Source of the DNA: Saccharicrinis sp.
GTDB lineage: Bacteria > Bacteroidota > Bacteroidia > Bacteroidales > Marinilabiliaceae
Assembly (NCBI GenBank): GCA_024635585.1
Contig: JAGXIP010000148.1
Span: 1-32,833, forward strand
DNA: 32,833 nt
Direction: 5' to 3'
This document shows, in pieces, positions 16,318-23,173 of this stretch (position 1 is the first letter of the stretch; the number at the start of each line of letters is the position of its first letter). The translations under genes and the position numbers were made by a program. The notes beneath the pieces were generated by a model. It was not told where the DNA came from and made no database searches. It worked only from the letters and a program-made list of their open reading frames with translations.

Positions 16318-16350
16318 AGCAATACAGACAGGCTTTCAGGATTTTTTCCT

Positions 16351-16358
16351 TATCTTTG
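16351..16358 (+). promoter_or_regulatory. Putative -7 element before mtaB
   Basis: TATCTTTG matches TAnnTTTG about 95 bases before the mtaB ATG. The upstream TTTG partner is not evident at 17-20 bases. It would start the mtaB-suhB-like-acyltransferase-glycosyltransferase transcript. Confidence 0.4.
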
Positions 16359-16453
16359 TCCACTTTTTAAGTAAATATTGTCTTTCAAAAAAACGAAGCA
16401 TTACCCAGATGTGTTCATTATTCAAAAGATTATAAAAAGGAGAGAGGATTAAG

Positions 16454-17773
16454 ATGATTGATAAGTCGTTGTTTTTAGAGAAGAAGGTTGCTTTTCATAC
16501 TTTGGGCTGCAAGTTAAATTTTAGCGAAACCTCAACTATTGCCCGCGCTTTAACGGATGAAGGTTTTGTAAAAGTAAAATATGACGAGTTTGCTGATGTG
16601 TATGTCATAAACACATGTTCGGTAACTGAGATTGCTGATAAAAAATGCCGCCAGGCTATTAACAAGGCCATTAGACAAAACCCCAATGCCTTTGTGGTAG
16701 TTACAGGTTGTTATGCACAGCTCAAGCCCAAGTCCATTGCACATATGGAAGGGGTGGATTTGGTACTTGGATCCAATGAGAAATTTAAAATAGCCGATTA
16801 CTTGGGCGATTTGCAAAAAAAAGCATCGGGAGAAGTTCACGCAGGCAAAATAATGAGCAATAAAGAGTTTTTCCCATCCTATTCGATGGGCGACAGAACC
16901 CGAACTTTTTTGAAGGTTCAGGATGGCTGCGATTATTTTTGCTCCTACTGCACCATTCCTTTGGCAAGGGGTAAAAGCAGAAATTCTGACATTGCAACCA
17001 CCGTGCAATTGGCAAAAAAAGCAGCATCAGAAGGAGCTGAGGAAATAATTTTGACAGGCGTTAACATTGGCGACTTTGGAAAGAGTACCAATGAAAATTT
17101 CTTTCAACTGGTTCAGGAGTTAGATAAGATAAAAGAAATTCAGCGATTTAGAATTTCAAGCATCGAGCCTAATCTGTTGTCCGACGAAATAATTGAATTT
17201 GTAGCACAATCCGAGCGATTCATGCCTCATTTTCATATTCCTTTGCAGTCGGGCTCAAACAAGGTGCTGGCCATGATGAAACGCAAATACAACCGTGAGC
17301 TTTTTGCCCAGCGTGTCGAAAAAATAAAAACGTTACTCCCCCATGCTTTTATTGGCGTAGATGTTATTGTGGGCGTTCGCGGCGAAACCAGTATCCATTT
17401 TAACGAAGCATTGGAATTTATCAATGATTTGGATATTTCGCAACTTCATGTGTTTACTTATTCCGAAAGGCCAAATACCAAAGCACTTACCATTGAGCAT
17501 GTTGTTCCTATTACCGAACGAAAGTTAAGAAGCCAGATACTGCATCAGGTCTCGGATAAAAAGACCCGTTATTTTTATAGCCAATTCGAAGGACAAACGG
17601 CTAATGTGCTATTTGAAGGAAGCGAAAACGAAGGCATGATGAACGGATTTACCGAAAATTATATAAAGGTGAAGATTCCATTTGATGCCGAGCTTAAAAA
17701 CTGCGTGAAGCGAGTTCACTTAAAATCGTTTGTGGCCGATGAGATGGTGTTTGATGCGGAATTGATGGTTTGA
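16454..17773 (+). CDS. mtaB: tRNA t6A37 methylthiotransferase MtaB
   Basis: A radical SAM enzyme that adds a methylthio group to N6-threonylcarbamoyladenosine at position 37 of tRNAs decoding ANN codons. The 439-residue product has the MTTase amino-terminal domain with three cysteines for the auxiliary 4Fe-4S cluster (Cys19 in HTLGCKLN, Cys55 in INTCSVTE, Cys86 in VTGCYAQ). It also has the radical SAM site CDYFCSYC (Cys159, Cys163, Cys166) and conserved stretches ILTGVNIGDFG, RFRISSIEPNLLSDEI and HFHIPLQSGSN. The carboxy end is a TRAM-like RNA-binding segment. The HTLGCKLN form and its length fit MtaB better than MiaB or RimO. The ATG is preceded by AAAAGGAGAGAGG, one of the few Shine-Dalgarno-like sequences in the window. 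It opens a four-gene operon, 31 bases before the next gene. Confidence 0.93.
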   Translation: MIDKSLFLEKKVAFHTLGCKLNFSETSTIARALTDEGFVKVKYDEFADVYVINTCSVTEIADKKCRQAINKAIRQNPNAFVVVTGCYAQLKPKSIAHMEGVDLVLGSNEKFKIADYLGDLQKKASGEVHAGKIMSNKEFFPSYSMGDRTRTFLKVQDGCDYFCSYCTIPLARGKSRNSDIATTVQLAKKAASEGAEEIILTGVNIGDFGKSTNENFFQLVQELDKIKEIQRFRISSIEPNLLSDEIIEFVAQSERFMPHFHIPLQSGSNKVLAMMKRKYNRELFAQRVEKIKTLLPHAFIGVDVIVGVRGETSIHFNEALEFINDLDISQLHVFTYSERPNTKALTIEHVVPITERKLRSQILHQVSDKKTRYFYSQFEGQTANVLFEGSENEGMMNGFTENYIKVKIPFDAELKNCVKRVHLKSFVADEMVFDAELMV

Positions 17774-17804
17774 TTTTGTAGATTTGTTCGCAAATAAAAA
17801 TTGT

Positions 17805-18602
17805 ATGGATTTAAAAACATTGTGTCATTCGGTTATCGAACTGACCAAGCATACCGGAAAATATATAAGCGAAGAAGGACTCAAAAGCAAACGTATTGAG
17901 ACTAAAGGCAAAAACGATTTTGTAACCCATATCGACAAAGGTGCTGAGAAGCGAATTGTTGAACGTTTGAGTGAGCTACTGCCCGAGGCAGGCTTTATTG
18001 CCGAAGAAGGCACTTCAAAAAAAGTGGGCGAACGATACAATTGGATTATTGACCCCATTGATGGAACCACTAATTTTATCCATGGCCTATCGCCCCATTC
18101 TATCAGCATAGCGCTCCGCGATAAAGAAGAAATAGTTTTAGGCGTGGTTTATGAAATTGGACTAAAGGAGTGCTTTTATTCATGGAAAGGTGCTCCGGCC
18201 TACCTCGATGGAACTGAAATTTCGGTCTCTAAAGCACCAACGGTTGCCGACAGCTTGCTGGCCACTGGTTTCCCATATTCAGATTTTGACAGGATGGACG
18301 GATTTATGCGATCACTGGATTACTTTATGAAAAACTCCCACGGACTGCGCAGACTGGGTTCTGCTGCCGTTGATTTAGCTTATGTGGCCTGCGGTCGCTT
18401 CGAGGGTTTTTACGAATATGGTTTGCAATCGTACGATGTAGCGGCAGGTGCATTTCTGGTTCAGCAGGCCGGCGGATGCAACTGCGATTTTTCGGGAGGC
18501 GACAATTATTTATTTGGCGGAGAAATAATATCGACCAATGCCCTAATATTTAACGAGTTTAAGCAAACTATTAACCAACTAATGAATCCAGCGGGTGAGT
18601 AA
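17805..18602 (+). CDS. Inositol-monophosphatase-family phosphatase
   Basis: A cytoplasmic magnesium-dependent phosphatase of the SuhB/inositol-monophosphatase family. I use the ATG at 17805 (MDLKTLCHSV), which gives 265 residues. A TTG seven codons earlier would add non-conserved residues. Motifs are the metal-binding AEEGTS near residues 65-70, WIIDPIDGTTNFIHG (about 79-93) and SYDVAAGAFLVQQAGG (about 207-222), all in the expected order and with the catalytic aspartates present. In bacteria this family ranges over inositol-1-phosphate, histidinol-phosphate and PAP-type substrates, and I cannot tell which applies. Its stop overlaps the start of the acyltransferase gene by eight bases, which argues for translational coupling in the mtaB operon. 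Confidence 0.9.
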   Translation: MDLKTLCHSVIELTKHTGKYISEEGLKSKRIETKGKNDFVTHIDKGAEKRIVERLSELLPEAGFIAEEGTSKKVGERYNWIIDPIDGTTNFIHGLSPHSISIALRDKEEIVLGVVYEIGLKECFYSWKGAPAYLDGTEISVSKAPTVADSLLATGFPYSDFDRMDGFMRSLDYFMKNSHGLRRLGSAAVDLAYVACGRFEGFYEYGLQSYDVAAGAFLVQQAGGCNCDFSGGDNYLFGGEIISTNALIFNEFKQTINQLMNPAGE

Positions 18603-19500
18603 CATAGGGGTTAAAATAGGTGTCTTCCTTCTAAAACTGATTGGTTATTTGCCGTTTTGGGCTTTATTCCTACTTTCGGACGGATTTTATTATTTGATTC
18701 GCTTATCAGGGTACAGGAAAAAAACCGTGATGACCAATCTACGGAATGCTTTCCCCGAAAAATCAGACAAAGAAATCCGGTTGATTGCAAAAAAATTTTT
18801 CCACCATTTGTGCGATCTTTTTTTCGAGACTTTTAAGCTGCAAAGCATGAGCGAAGCACAAATGCGTGAAAGGGTTCAAATTTGCAATGCAGAATTACTA
18901 AACAGGTATTACGACGAAGGACGGGATGCTATTGCCGTGCTAGGGCATTATGGCAACTGGGAATGGATACCTTCTATCAACCTTTTTATTAAAGCACAAG
19001 GCTGCGAGGTGTATCATGTTTTAAGAAATAAGGAATACGATAAATACATGCTGGATTTGAGATCGAAATGGGGAACCCTGAATTTTCCTATGAAAACATC
19101 CTATCGCTCCATGCACAAGTTAAAAATGGAGAACAAACGTTTTGTCATTGGCATGATATCCGATCAATCTCCAGCAAAACCACGAATACAATACTTTACT
19201 AAGTTTCTCAATCAAGACACCCCAGTTTTACTGGGTACCGAAAAAATGGCCGTCAAAACCAATAGTCCTGTGGTATTTTTTAGGTTCGATAAAATAAAAC
19301 GCGGCTATTACAAACTTACCGTGGAACCTTTAGTTGAAAATCCTACAGAGACCCAAGAATATGAGATAACAGACATCCATACCCAACATTTAGAAGAAAT
19401 AATCCGCGAAAAACCAGAATATTGGTTGTGGTCGCACAAAAGATGGAAACACAAAAGGGAGGATGTAATGAAAGGCACTAATACCACTAAAAGAGTATGA
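18595..19500 (+). CDS. LpxL/HtrB-type lysophospholipid acyltransferase
   Basis: A membrane-associated acyltransferase of the lipid A late-acyltransferase family, which transfers an acyl chain to a lipid precursor at the inner membrane. The 301-residue protein begins with a hydrophobic segment (about 8-36). The expected catalytic HX4(D/E) motif appears as HYGNWE (His118-Glu123). The later blocks SDQSPAKPRIQYFTKF (about 189-204) and WLWSHKRWKHKR (about 282-293) are typical of the LPLAT family. The start is GTG at 18595, inside the last codons of the preceding gene; its stop overlaps the next ATG by four bases (ATGA). Sitting in an operon beside a glycosyltransferase, it probably modifies lipid A or an aminolipid; the exact acceptor is not evident. 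Confidence 0.9.
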   Translation: MSNIGVKIGVFLLKLIGYLPFWALFLLSDGFYYLIRLSGYRKKTVMTNLRNAFPEKSDKEIRLIAKKFFHHLCDLFFETFKLQSMSEAQMRERVQICNAELLNRYYDEGRDAIAVLGHYGNWEWIPSINLFIKAQGCEVYHVLRNKEYDKYMLDLRSKWGTLNFPMKTSYRSMHKLKMENKRFVIGMISDQSPAKPRIQYFTKFLNQDTPVLLGTEKMAVKTNSPVVFFRFDKIKRGYYKLTVEPLVENPTETQEYEITDIHTQHLEEIIREKPEYWLWSHKRWKHKREDVMKGTNTTKRV

Positions 19501-20525
19501 CCAAGGTAGCTGTTGTTATTTTAAACTGGAACGGAGAAAAACTGCTGGACGAATTTTTGCCAGTTGTTATCGCCAACTCGCAAGTTGAAGGCGTGGAAAT
19601 TATTGTGGCCGACAATGCCTCTACTGATGCCTCTATCCAAGTCCTCAAAGCAAAGTACCCTTCTGTCAAGATTATAGAATTAGATAAAAACTATGGTTTT
19701 ACAGGCGGCTACAACAGAGCCTTAAAACAAGTTAGAGCCGAGCATTTTATCCTATTAAATTCCGACGTTGCGCCAGGAGCTTACTGGCTTCCGCCCTTAA
19801 TTAAAGAGATGGATGCCAATCATAAAACAGCTATCTGCGTTCCTAAAATAAAAAGCTACCGGCAACCTACCTATTTTGAATATGCCGGCGCCGCAGGTGG
19901 GTATATCGACAAATATGGCTTCCCGTTTTGCAAAGGACGCATTTTTGACCACTTAGAAGAAGACAAGGGTCAATATGACCAATCCGGCTCCATCTTTTGG
20001 GCTAGCGGTGCCGCATTAATGATTCGCTCCGAATTATTTTTTGAGAGTGGCGGCTTAGATGAAGATTTTTTTGCTCACATGGAAGAGATTGACCTGTGCT
20101 GGCGATTAAAAAACCGAGGTTGGGATGTAAAATATATTGCTAACAGCGAGATCTTTCATTTGGGTGGTGCCACCTTGGACTATCAAAACCCCCGAAAAGT
20201 ATATCTAAATTTTAGGAACAATCTATTCCTGTTGGTCAAGAATATTGGTAAAAACAAACTACTACTAAAGCTTACTCAAAGGATGATATTTGATGGCGTA
20301 GCTGCCTTAAAATTCCTAATATCGGGCGAAATCAAAAATTTTATGTCCGTGTTTAAAGCGCATCTTCATTTTTATGGTATGTTGGGTAAAATGTACCGCA
20401 AAAGATTGGCTTATTTAAAGCAGGTGAAAATTAGCAGGCACAAAGAAATTTATGCTAAATCCATTGTAGTTCAGTTTTTTATTAAAAATAAAACGAGATA
20501 CAGCGATTTGGAAGATGTGGTGTAA
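19497..20525 (+). CDS. Family 2 glycosyltransferase
   Basis: A 342-residue GT-A-fold glycosyltransferase, probably membrane-associated and acting on a lipid-linked or surface glycan. It opens with VAVVILNWNGEKLLDEFLP, followed by VADNASTDAS (about 37-46), the metal-binding LLNSDVAPGA with its aspartate in place of the DXD motif (about 82-91), and GLDEDFFAHMEEIDLCWRLK (about 183-202) with the conserved ED/E-catalytic region. These are the standard features of rhamnosyl/galactofuranosyl-type GT2 enzymes. The carboxy end is basic and hydrophobic and may bind membrane. It starts within the stop of the acyltransferase gene (ATGA), so the two products are likely made together. The donor sugar and the acceptor cannot be read from sequence. 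A GC-rich repeat follows at 20591-20622. Confidence 0.92.
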   Translation: MTKVAVVILNWNGEKLLDEFLPVVIANSQVEGVEIIVADNASTDASIQVLKAKYPSVKIIELDKNYGFTGGYNRALKQVRAEHFILLNSDVAPGAYWLPPLIKEMDANHKTAICVPKIKSYRQPTYFEYAGAAGGYIDKYGFPFCKGRIFDHLEEDKGQYDQSGSIFWASGAALMIRSELFFESGGLDEDFFAHMEEIDLCWRLKNRGWDVKYIANSEIFHLGGATLDYQNPRKVYLNFRNNLFLLVKNIGKNKLLLKLTQRMIFDGVAALKFLISGEIKNFMSVFKAHLHFYGMLGKMYRKRLAYLKQVKISRHKEIYAKSIVVQFFIKNKTRYSDLEDVV

Positions 20526-20590
20526 TGTTTAGTACAAGAATAGTAACCGATAGTGACCTGCTAACTTTTCGAGTTGCAAGAAAGTTAATG

Positions 20591-20622
20591 CGCCTGCCTG
20601 CCGTCGGTGCTGCCGGCAAGGG
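20591..20622. repeat. GC-rich CCTGCC/TGCCGG repeat element
   Basis: A 32-base C/G-rich block in an AT-rich gap, with CCTGCCTGCCG followed by TGCCGGCA. It shares GCTGCCGG with a GC-rich block at 31618-31637 before the thioredoxin-like gene. It looks like a small dispersed intergenic repeat of the CCTGCCGGCAGG type. No gene is present around it in the 161-base gap between the glycosyltransferase and VOC genes. Confidence 0.45.
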
Positions 20623-20686
20623 AAGGACTACTGATTCTGGATTTACTTCTATTTCGGCTATTACTTCTGCACATTATGCAACGTTT

Positions 20687-21112
20687 TCATTTTTCATTAT
20701 ACAAAATTTCGTATTTAATATTCTGATTATCCTTAAAATATACTGCGTAATAATTTTCATTGTATTCAGGATGAATTTGTGGTTCTAAAACAATGTTAGC
20801 TCCAATTTTCAACAATTGCTGATAAGCATTGTCAACCTCTTTCCGTGAATTTACTTTAAAAGCTAAATGATGCAGGGCGCCGGGTTTTCTCCTGTTTATA
20901 TTATTATTTTTAAATGCTTCTCTTGGTGAAGTTATCGCAAATGCTAATAAATCGTGAGAATATTCAATTACATGAAAATCGTGTTCCTCGATAAAAGCAT
21001 TTACCTTATTTTTTATATCAAAACCTAGAATTGGAAGAAACTTATCATAGAAATCTTCCGCAATGCTTAAGTCTTTTACCGTTATTTGGATATGGTCAAT
21101 TACGGGTATCAT
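20687..21112 (-). CDS. VOC-family protein (glyoxalase/dioxygenase fold)
   Basis: A small metal-dependent vicinal-oxygen-chelate protein of about 141 residues. I chose the ATG at 21112 (MIPVIDHIQITVKDL), since a longer frame from 21139 adds residues not expected before the first beta strand. Metal-ligand candidates are His7 in IDHIQITV, a His of GALHHLAF (about 90-97) and the Glu of IKYEILYN near the end. This is a single VOC module, as in many stand-alone glyoxalase or resistance proteins. Its substrate is unknown: methylmalonyl-CoA epimerase, glyoxalase I and antibiotic-binding members share this fold. The stop is followed by the GC-rich repeat. It lies 42 bases after the end of the broken toxin gene, with no sign that they work together. 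Confidence 0.85.
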   Translation of the reverse strand: MIPVIDHIQITVKDLSIAEDFYDKFLPILGFDIKNKVNAFIEEHDFHVIEYSHDLLAFAITSPREAFKNNNINRRKPGALHHLAFKVNSRKEVDNAYQQLLKIGANIVLEPQIHPEYNENYYAVYFKDNQNIKYEILYNEK

Positions 21113-21154
21113 TTTGGTTAGGTAGAATTTTATTGTCAATAATATATTACAATT

Positions 21155-21458
21155 TTACTCTTTTAAAAAATTAAGAAGTTTTTCGGGGTTTTGTCTGTTA
21201 TCCCAAAATCCAGTAATAATAATTTTGGGTCTGATAATTTTGTACAAGATGCTGTAATGACGCATAGAAATTGATTTCGTGTCTCCAAAATTAGTTCTTT
21301 TACCCATCTCAGGATGAGATTTAAGCAATTCGATTCATTCTCTAATCGCAAAGTTTCTAAGAATAAGCTTTGTTTTTATTGCGATTGTTCCAATATTCAA
21401 AAATATGGTCTCTTTGTCTCTTAGCTGTTTGAGTCCAAAATATCGTTAAATCATCCAT
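21155..21458 (-). pseudogene. RelE/ParE-type toxin gene, frameshifted and nonsense-interrupted
   Basis: Starting at an ATG that overlaps the antitoxin's last codons (21458), the frame gives MDDLTIFWTQTAKRQRDHIF, then EYWNNRNKNKAYS, followed by a TAG. After about 12 bases a one-base shift moves to a frame that reads AIRE, a TGA, then IELLKSHPEMGKRTNFGD and FWDNRQNPEKLLNFLKE up to the stop at 21155. Reassembled, these pieces match the RelE/ParE toxin fold, with the closing FWDNRQ(N/D)P motif. The span is 304 bases, one more than a multiple of three, as expected for a single-base indel. With one shift and two in-frame stops it cannot make a functional toxin. The antitoxin upstream is intact. Confidence 0.82.
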
Positions 21459-21679
21459 TTATCATCTTCTTTTCTCAAATCAGTTTCTGATATTAGATTT
21501 CCTTGTTGTATATCATTCTCACTCATCATAAGCATTTCGATTTGATGAGAATCTAAAAAAAGTTTGTCTTTTGTTTGAGTTGAATTGAAAATACTGTCAA
21601 TAGCAATGAGCAACTGCTCATTGTTTGTAACCATTATCTTGTCTATCAGCCTGTTTTTTACGATATTTATTGTTTTCAT
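21446..21679 (-). CDS. Antitoxin of a broken RelE/ParE-type system
   Basis: A 77-residue acidic protein (MKTINIVKNRLIDKIMVTNN) encoded directly before the toxin remnant, whose ATG overlaps its last codons. The layout (antitoxin first, short overlap) is standard for ParDE/RelBE-type modules of Bacteroidetes. It has no clear DNA-binding domain of the ribbon-helix-helix type that I can point to. The carboxy half, with NDIQQGNLISETDLRKEDD, would form the toxin-binding region. The reading frame is intact. Since its toxin is destroyed, it is either a remnant under decay, or it protects against related toxins elsewhere. The assignment depends largely on its neighbour and is moderately secure. The 128 bases upstream of it, before murF, hold nothing I recognise. 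Confidence 0.7.
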   Translation of the reverse strand: MKTINIVKNRLIDKIMVTNNEQLLIAIDSIFNSTQTKDKLFLDSHQIEMLMMSENDIQQGNLISETDLRKEDDKWMI

Positions 21680-21807
21680 TATTTTATTTATATTGTAAAA
21701 TTCGTAAATTTTGTTGGCATAGCCAAATGATGCATAACATTTAGTAGTGGACTATGTTCACGTAGAAGTCTCAATTACAGCATCCAACAAAATGCTTTAC
21801 CGCATTA

Positions 21808-23106
21808 TCACAGCATTTCTTTTAATATCTCTAATTGGTTGCTCCGTGAGCCTTTTACCAAAACAAAAGAATTTTGGATAGGATGGCTGCTCAATCCCAA
21901 CATTAAAGCATGTACATCCTTAAACCATTTAAAATTATCCTCTGCTTTTAGAAGTGGTTTATAGTTTTCCCCAATCAAATACACTTCTACGAATCTTTTG
22001 TTTCTCAGAAAGTCCAATATGGCAGTATGTTCCGTGGTGCTGTCTTTACCAAGCTCTTTCATTTCGCCCAAAACTGCCACTTTGTTATTGTCTGTGAGTG
22101 CAACAAAGTTTTGGAGGGCTGCCAACATGCTGGTAGGATTAGCATTATAGGCATCGAATAGTATTTTGTTTTTAGCCGAAACTACCAACTGTGAGCGGTT
22201 GTTATCCGGTGCATAATTACAAATAGCCTGTGCAATGTCAGCGGCATCAACACCAAAATATGAACCTATTGCCATAGCAGCCAATGCGTTTTCCAGATTA
22301 TAGCCACCCATCAACTGGGCATCAACATCCACAATATTTTTATCTATGCGCGCTGTAAACGATAAATTGGGCGTATTTCTTAGTCCTTTCAACTGGATTC
22401 TACAATCATCCTCATCGCCATAAAAAAACAATTCGGCACCGTTATCAAGCATCGAGAGTAAATGACTATTTCCCTTATTTATAAAAAGAGTCCCATTTTG
22501 GGTCTCTATAAAACGGTACAATTCGCCCTTGGCTTTTTTTACCCCTTCAAAGGAGCCAAATCCTTCGAGGTGAGCCTTCCCCACATTGGTTATCAAGCCT
22601 ACGTTTGGCAAGGCAATATCACATAAAAAAGCAATTTCTCCCACATGATTCGCCCCCATCTCAACTACCCCAATTTCATTATCTTCTGTTAACGACAACA
22701 AAGTTAGCGGTACACCGATATGGTTGTTTAAATTACCCACGGTGGCAAAGGTGTTATACTTTTTATCCAACACAGCTTTTATCAATTCTTTGGTAGTAGT
22801 TTTACCATTGGTGCCCGTAATGGCCACAATGGGTATTCCTAAACTACTACGGTGATAGGCGGATAGCTCCTGTAAAGAGGTGAGCACATCTTTCACCAGA
22901 ATATAATCTTCGTTCAAGGCCACAGCCGCTTCATCCACCACCACTTTTTTAGCACCTTGCTGCAATGCCGTAGCAGCAAATAAATTGCCATTAAAGTTAG
23001 CACCCTTCAATGCAAAAAACAGACATCCCGCTGTTATTTTCCTTGTATCGGTACAAACGCCCGAACTGGTTTTAAATATATCGTATAGTTGTTGTATGGT
23101 CGTCAT
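21808..23106 (-). CDS. murF: UDP-N-acetylmuramoyl-tripeptide--D-alanyl-D-alanine ligase
   Basis: Adds D-Ala-D-Ala to the UDP-MurNAc-tripeptide, the last cytoplasmic step of peptidoglycan precursor synthesis. The 432-residue length fits the family. The amino domain holds VCTDTRKITAGCLFFALKG (about 17-35). The ATP loop is VAITGTNGKTTTKELI (about 94-109), followed by ATVGNLNNHIGVPLTLL (about 121-137), GVVEMGANHVGEI (about 145-157) and ITNVGKAHLEGFGS (about 171-184). The carboxy domain has DAYNANPTSM near 305-314 and NKVAVLGEMKELG. It follows gldJ on the same strand but across a terminator, and gldJ-murF adjacency is a recurrent arrangement in Bacteroidetes T9SS loci. No convincing promoter is seen in the short space between the terminator and its ATG. 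Confidence 0.96.
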   Translation of the reverse strand: MTTIQQLYDIFKTSSGVCTDTRKITAGCLFFALKGANFNGNLFAATALQQGAKKVVVDEAAVALNEDYILVKDVLTSLQELSAYHRSSLGIPIVAITGTNGKTTTKELIKAVLDKKYNTFATVGNLNNHIGVPLTLLSLTEDNEIGVVEMGANHVGEIAFLCDIALPNVGLITNVGKAHLEGFGSFEGVKKAKGELYRFIETQNGTLFINKGNSHLLSMLDNGAELFFYGDEDDCRIQLKGLRNTPNLSFTARIDKNIVDVDAQLMGGYNLENALAAMAIGSYFGVDAADIAQAICNYAPDNNRSQLVVSAKNKILFDAYNANPTSMLAALQNFVALTDNNKVAVLGEMKELGKDSTTEHTAILDFLRNKRFVEVYLIGENYKPLLKAEDNFKWFKDVHALMLGLSSHPIQNSFVLVKGSRSNQLEILKEML

Positions 23107-23120
23107 GCTACAAAAATAAA

Positions 23121-23150
23121 AAAAGGTCGATTCAAATGAACCGACCTTTT
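23121..23150 (-). terminator. Rho-independent terminator after gldJ
   Basis: On the minus strand AAAAGGTCGGTTCA pairs with the following TGAATCGACCTTTT (one G-T pair), with a short loop and a T-run. It lies 23 bases past the gldJ stop and only about 14 bases before the murF ATG, so part of murF expression must either read through it or start within it. Confidence 0.82.
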
Positions 23151-23173
23151 AAAATTTATGAAATAAAAATGTG

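Noticed and set aside
16550-17008. 152-codon open frame on the minus strand
   Set aside because: Antisense to mtaB, whose cysteine motifs are fully conserved; no independent support for a second product.
20525-20788. 87-codon open frame after the glycosyltransferase
   Set aside because: Starts in the gap, crosses the GC-rich repeat and ends inside the VOC gene on the other strand; no protein-like features.
21163-21351. 62-codon open frame in the toxin region
   Set aside because: It is a third frame over the wrecked RelE/ParE toxin gene and begins inside it; the toxin-like residues lie in the other two frames.
23111-23118. TATTTTTG as a murF promoter
   Set aside because: It is the T-run of the gldJ terminator and ends four bases before the murF ATG, leaving no room for a leader.
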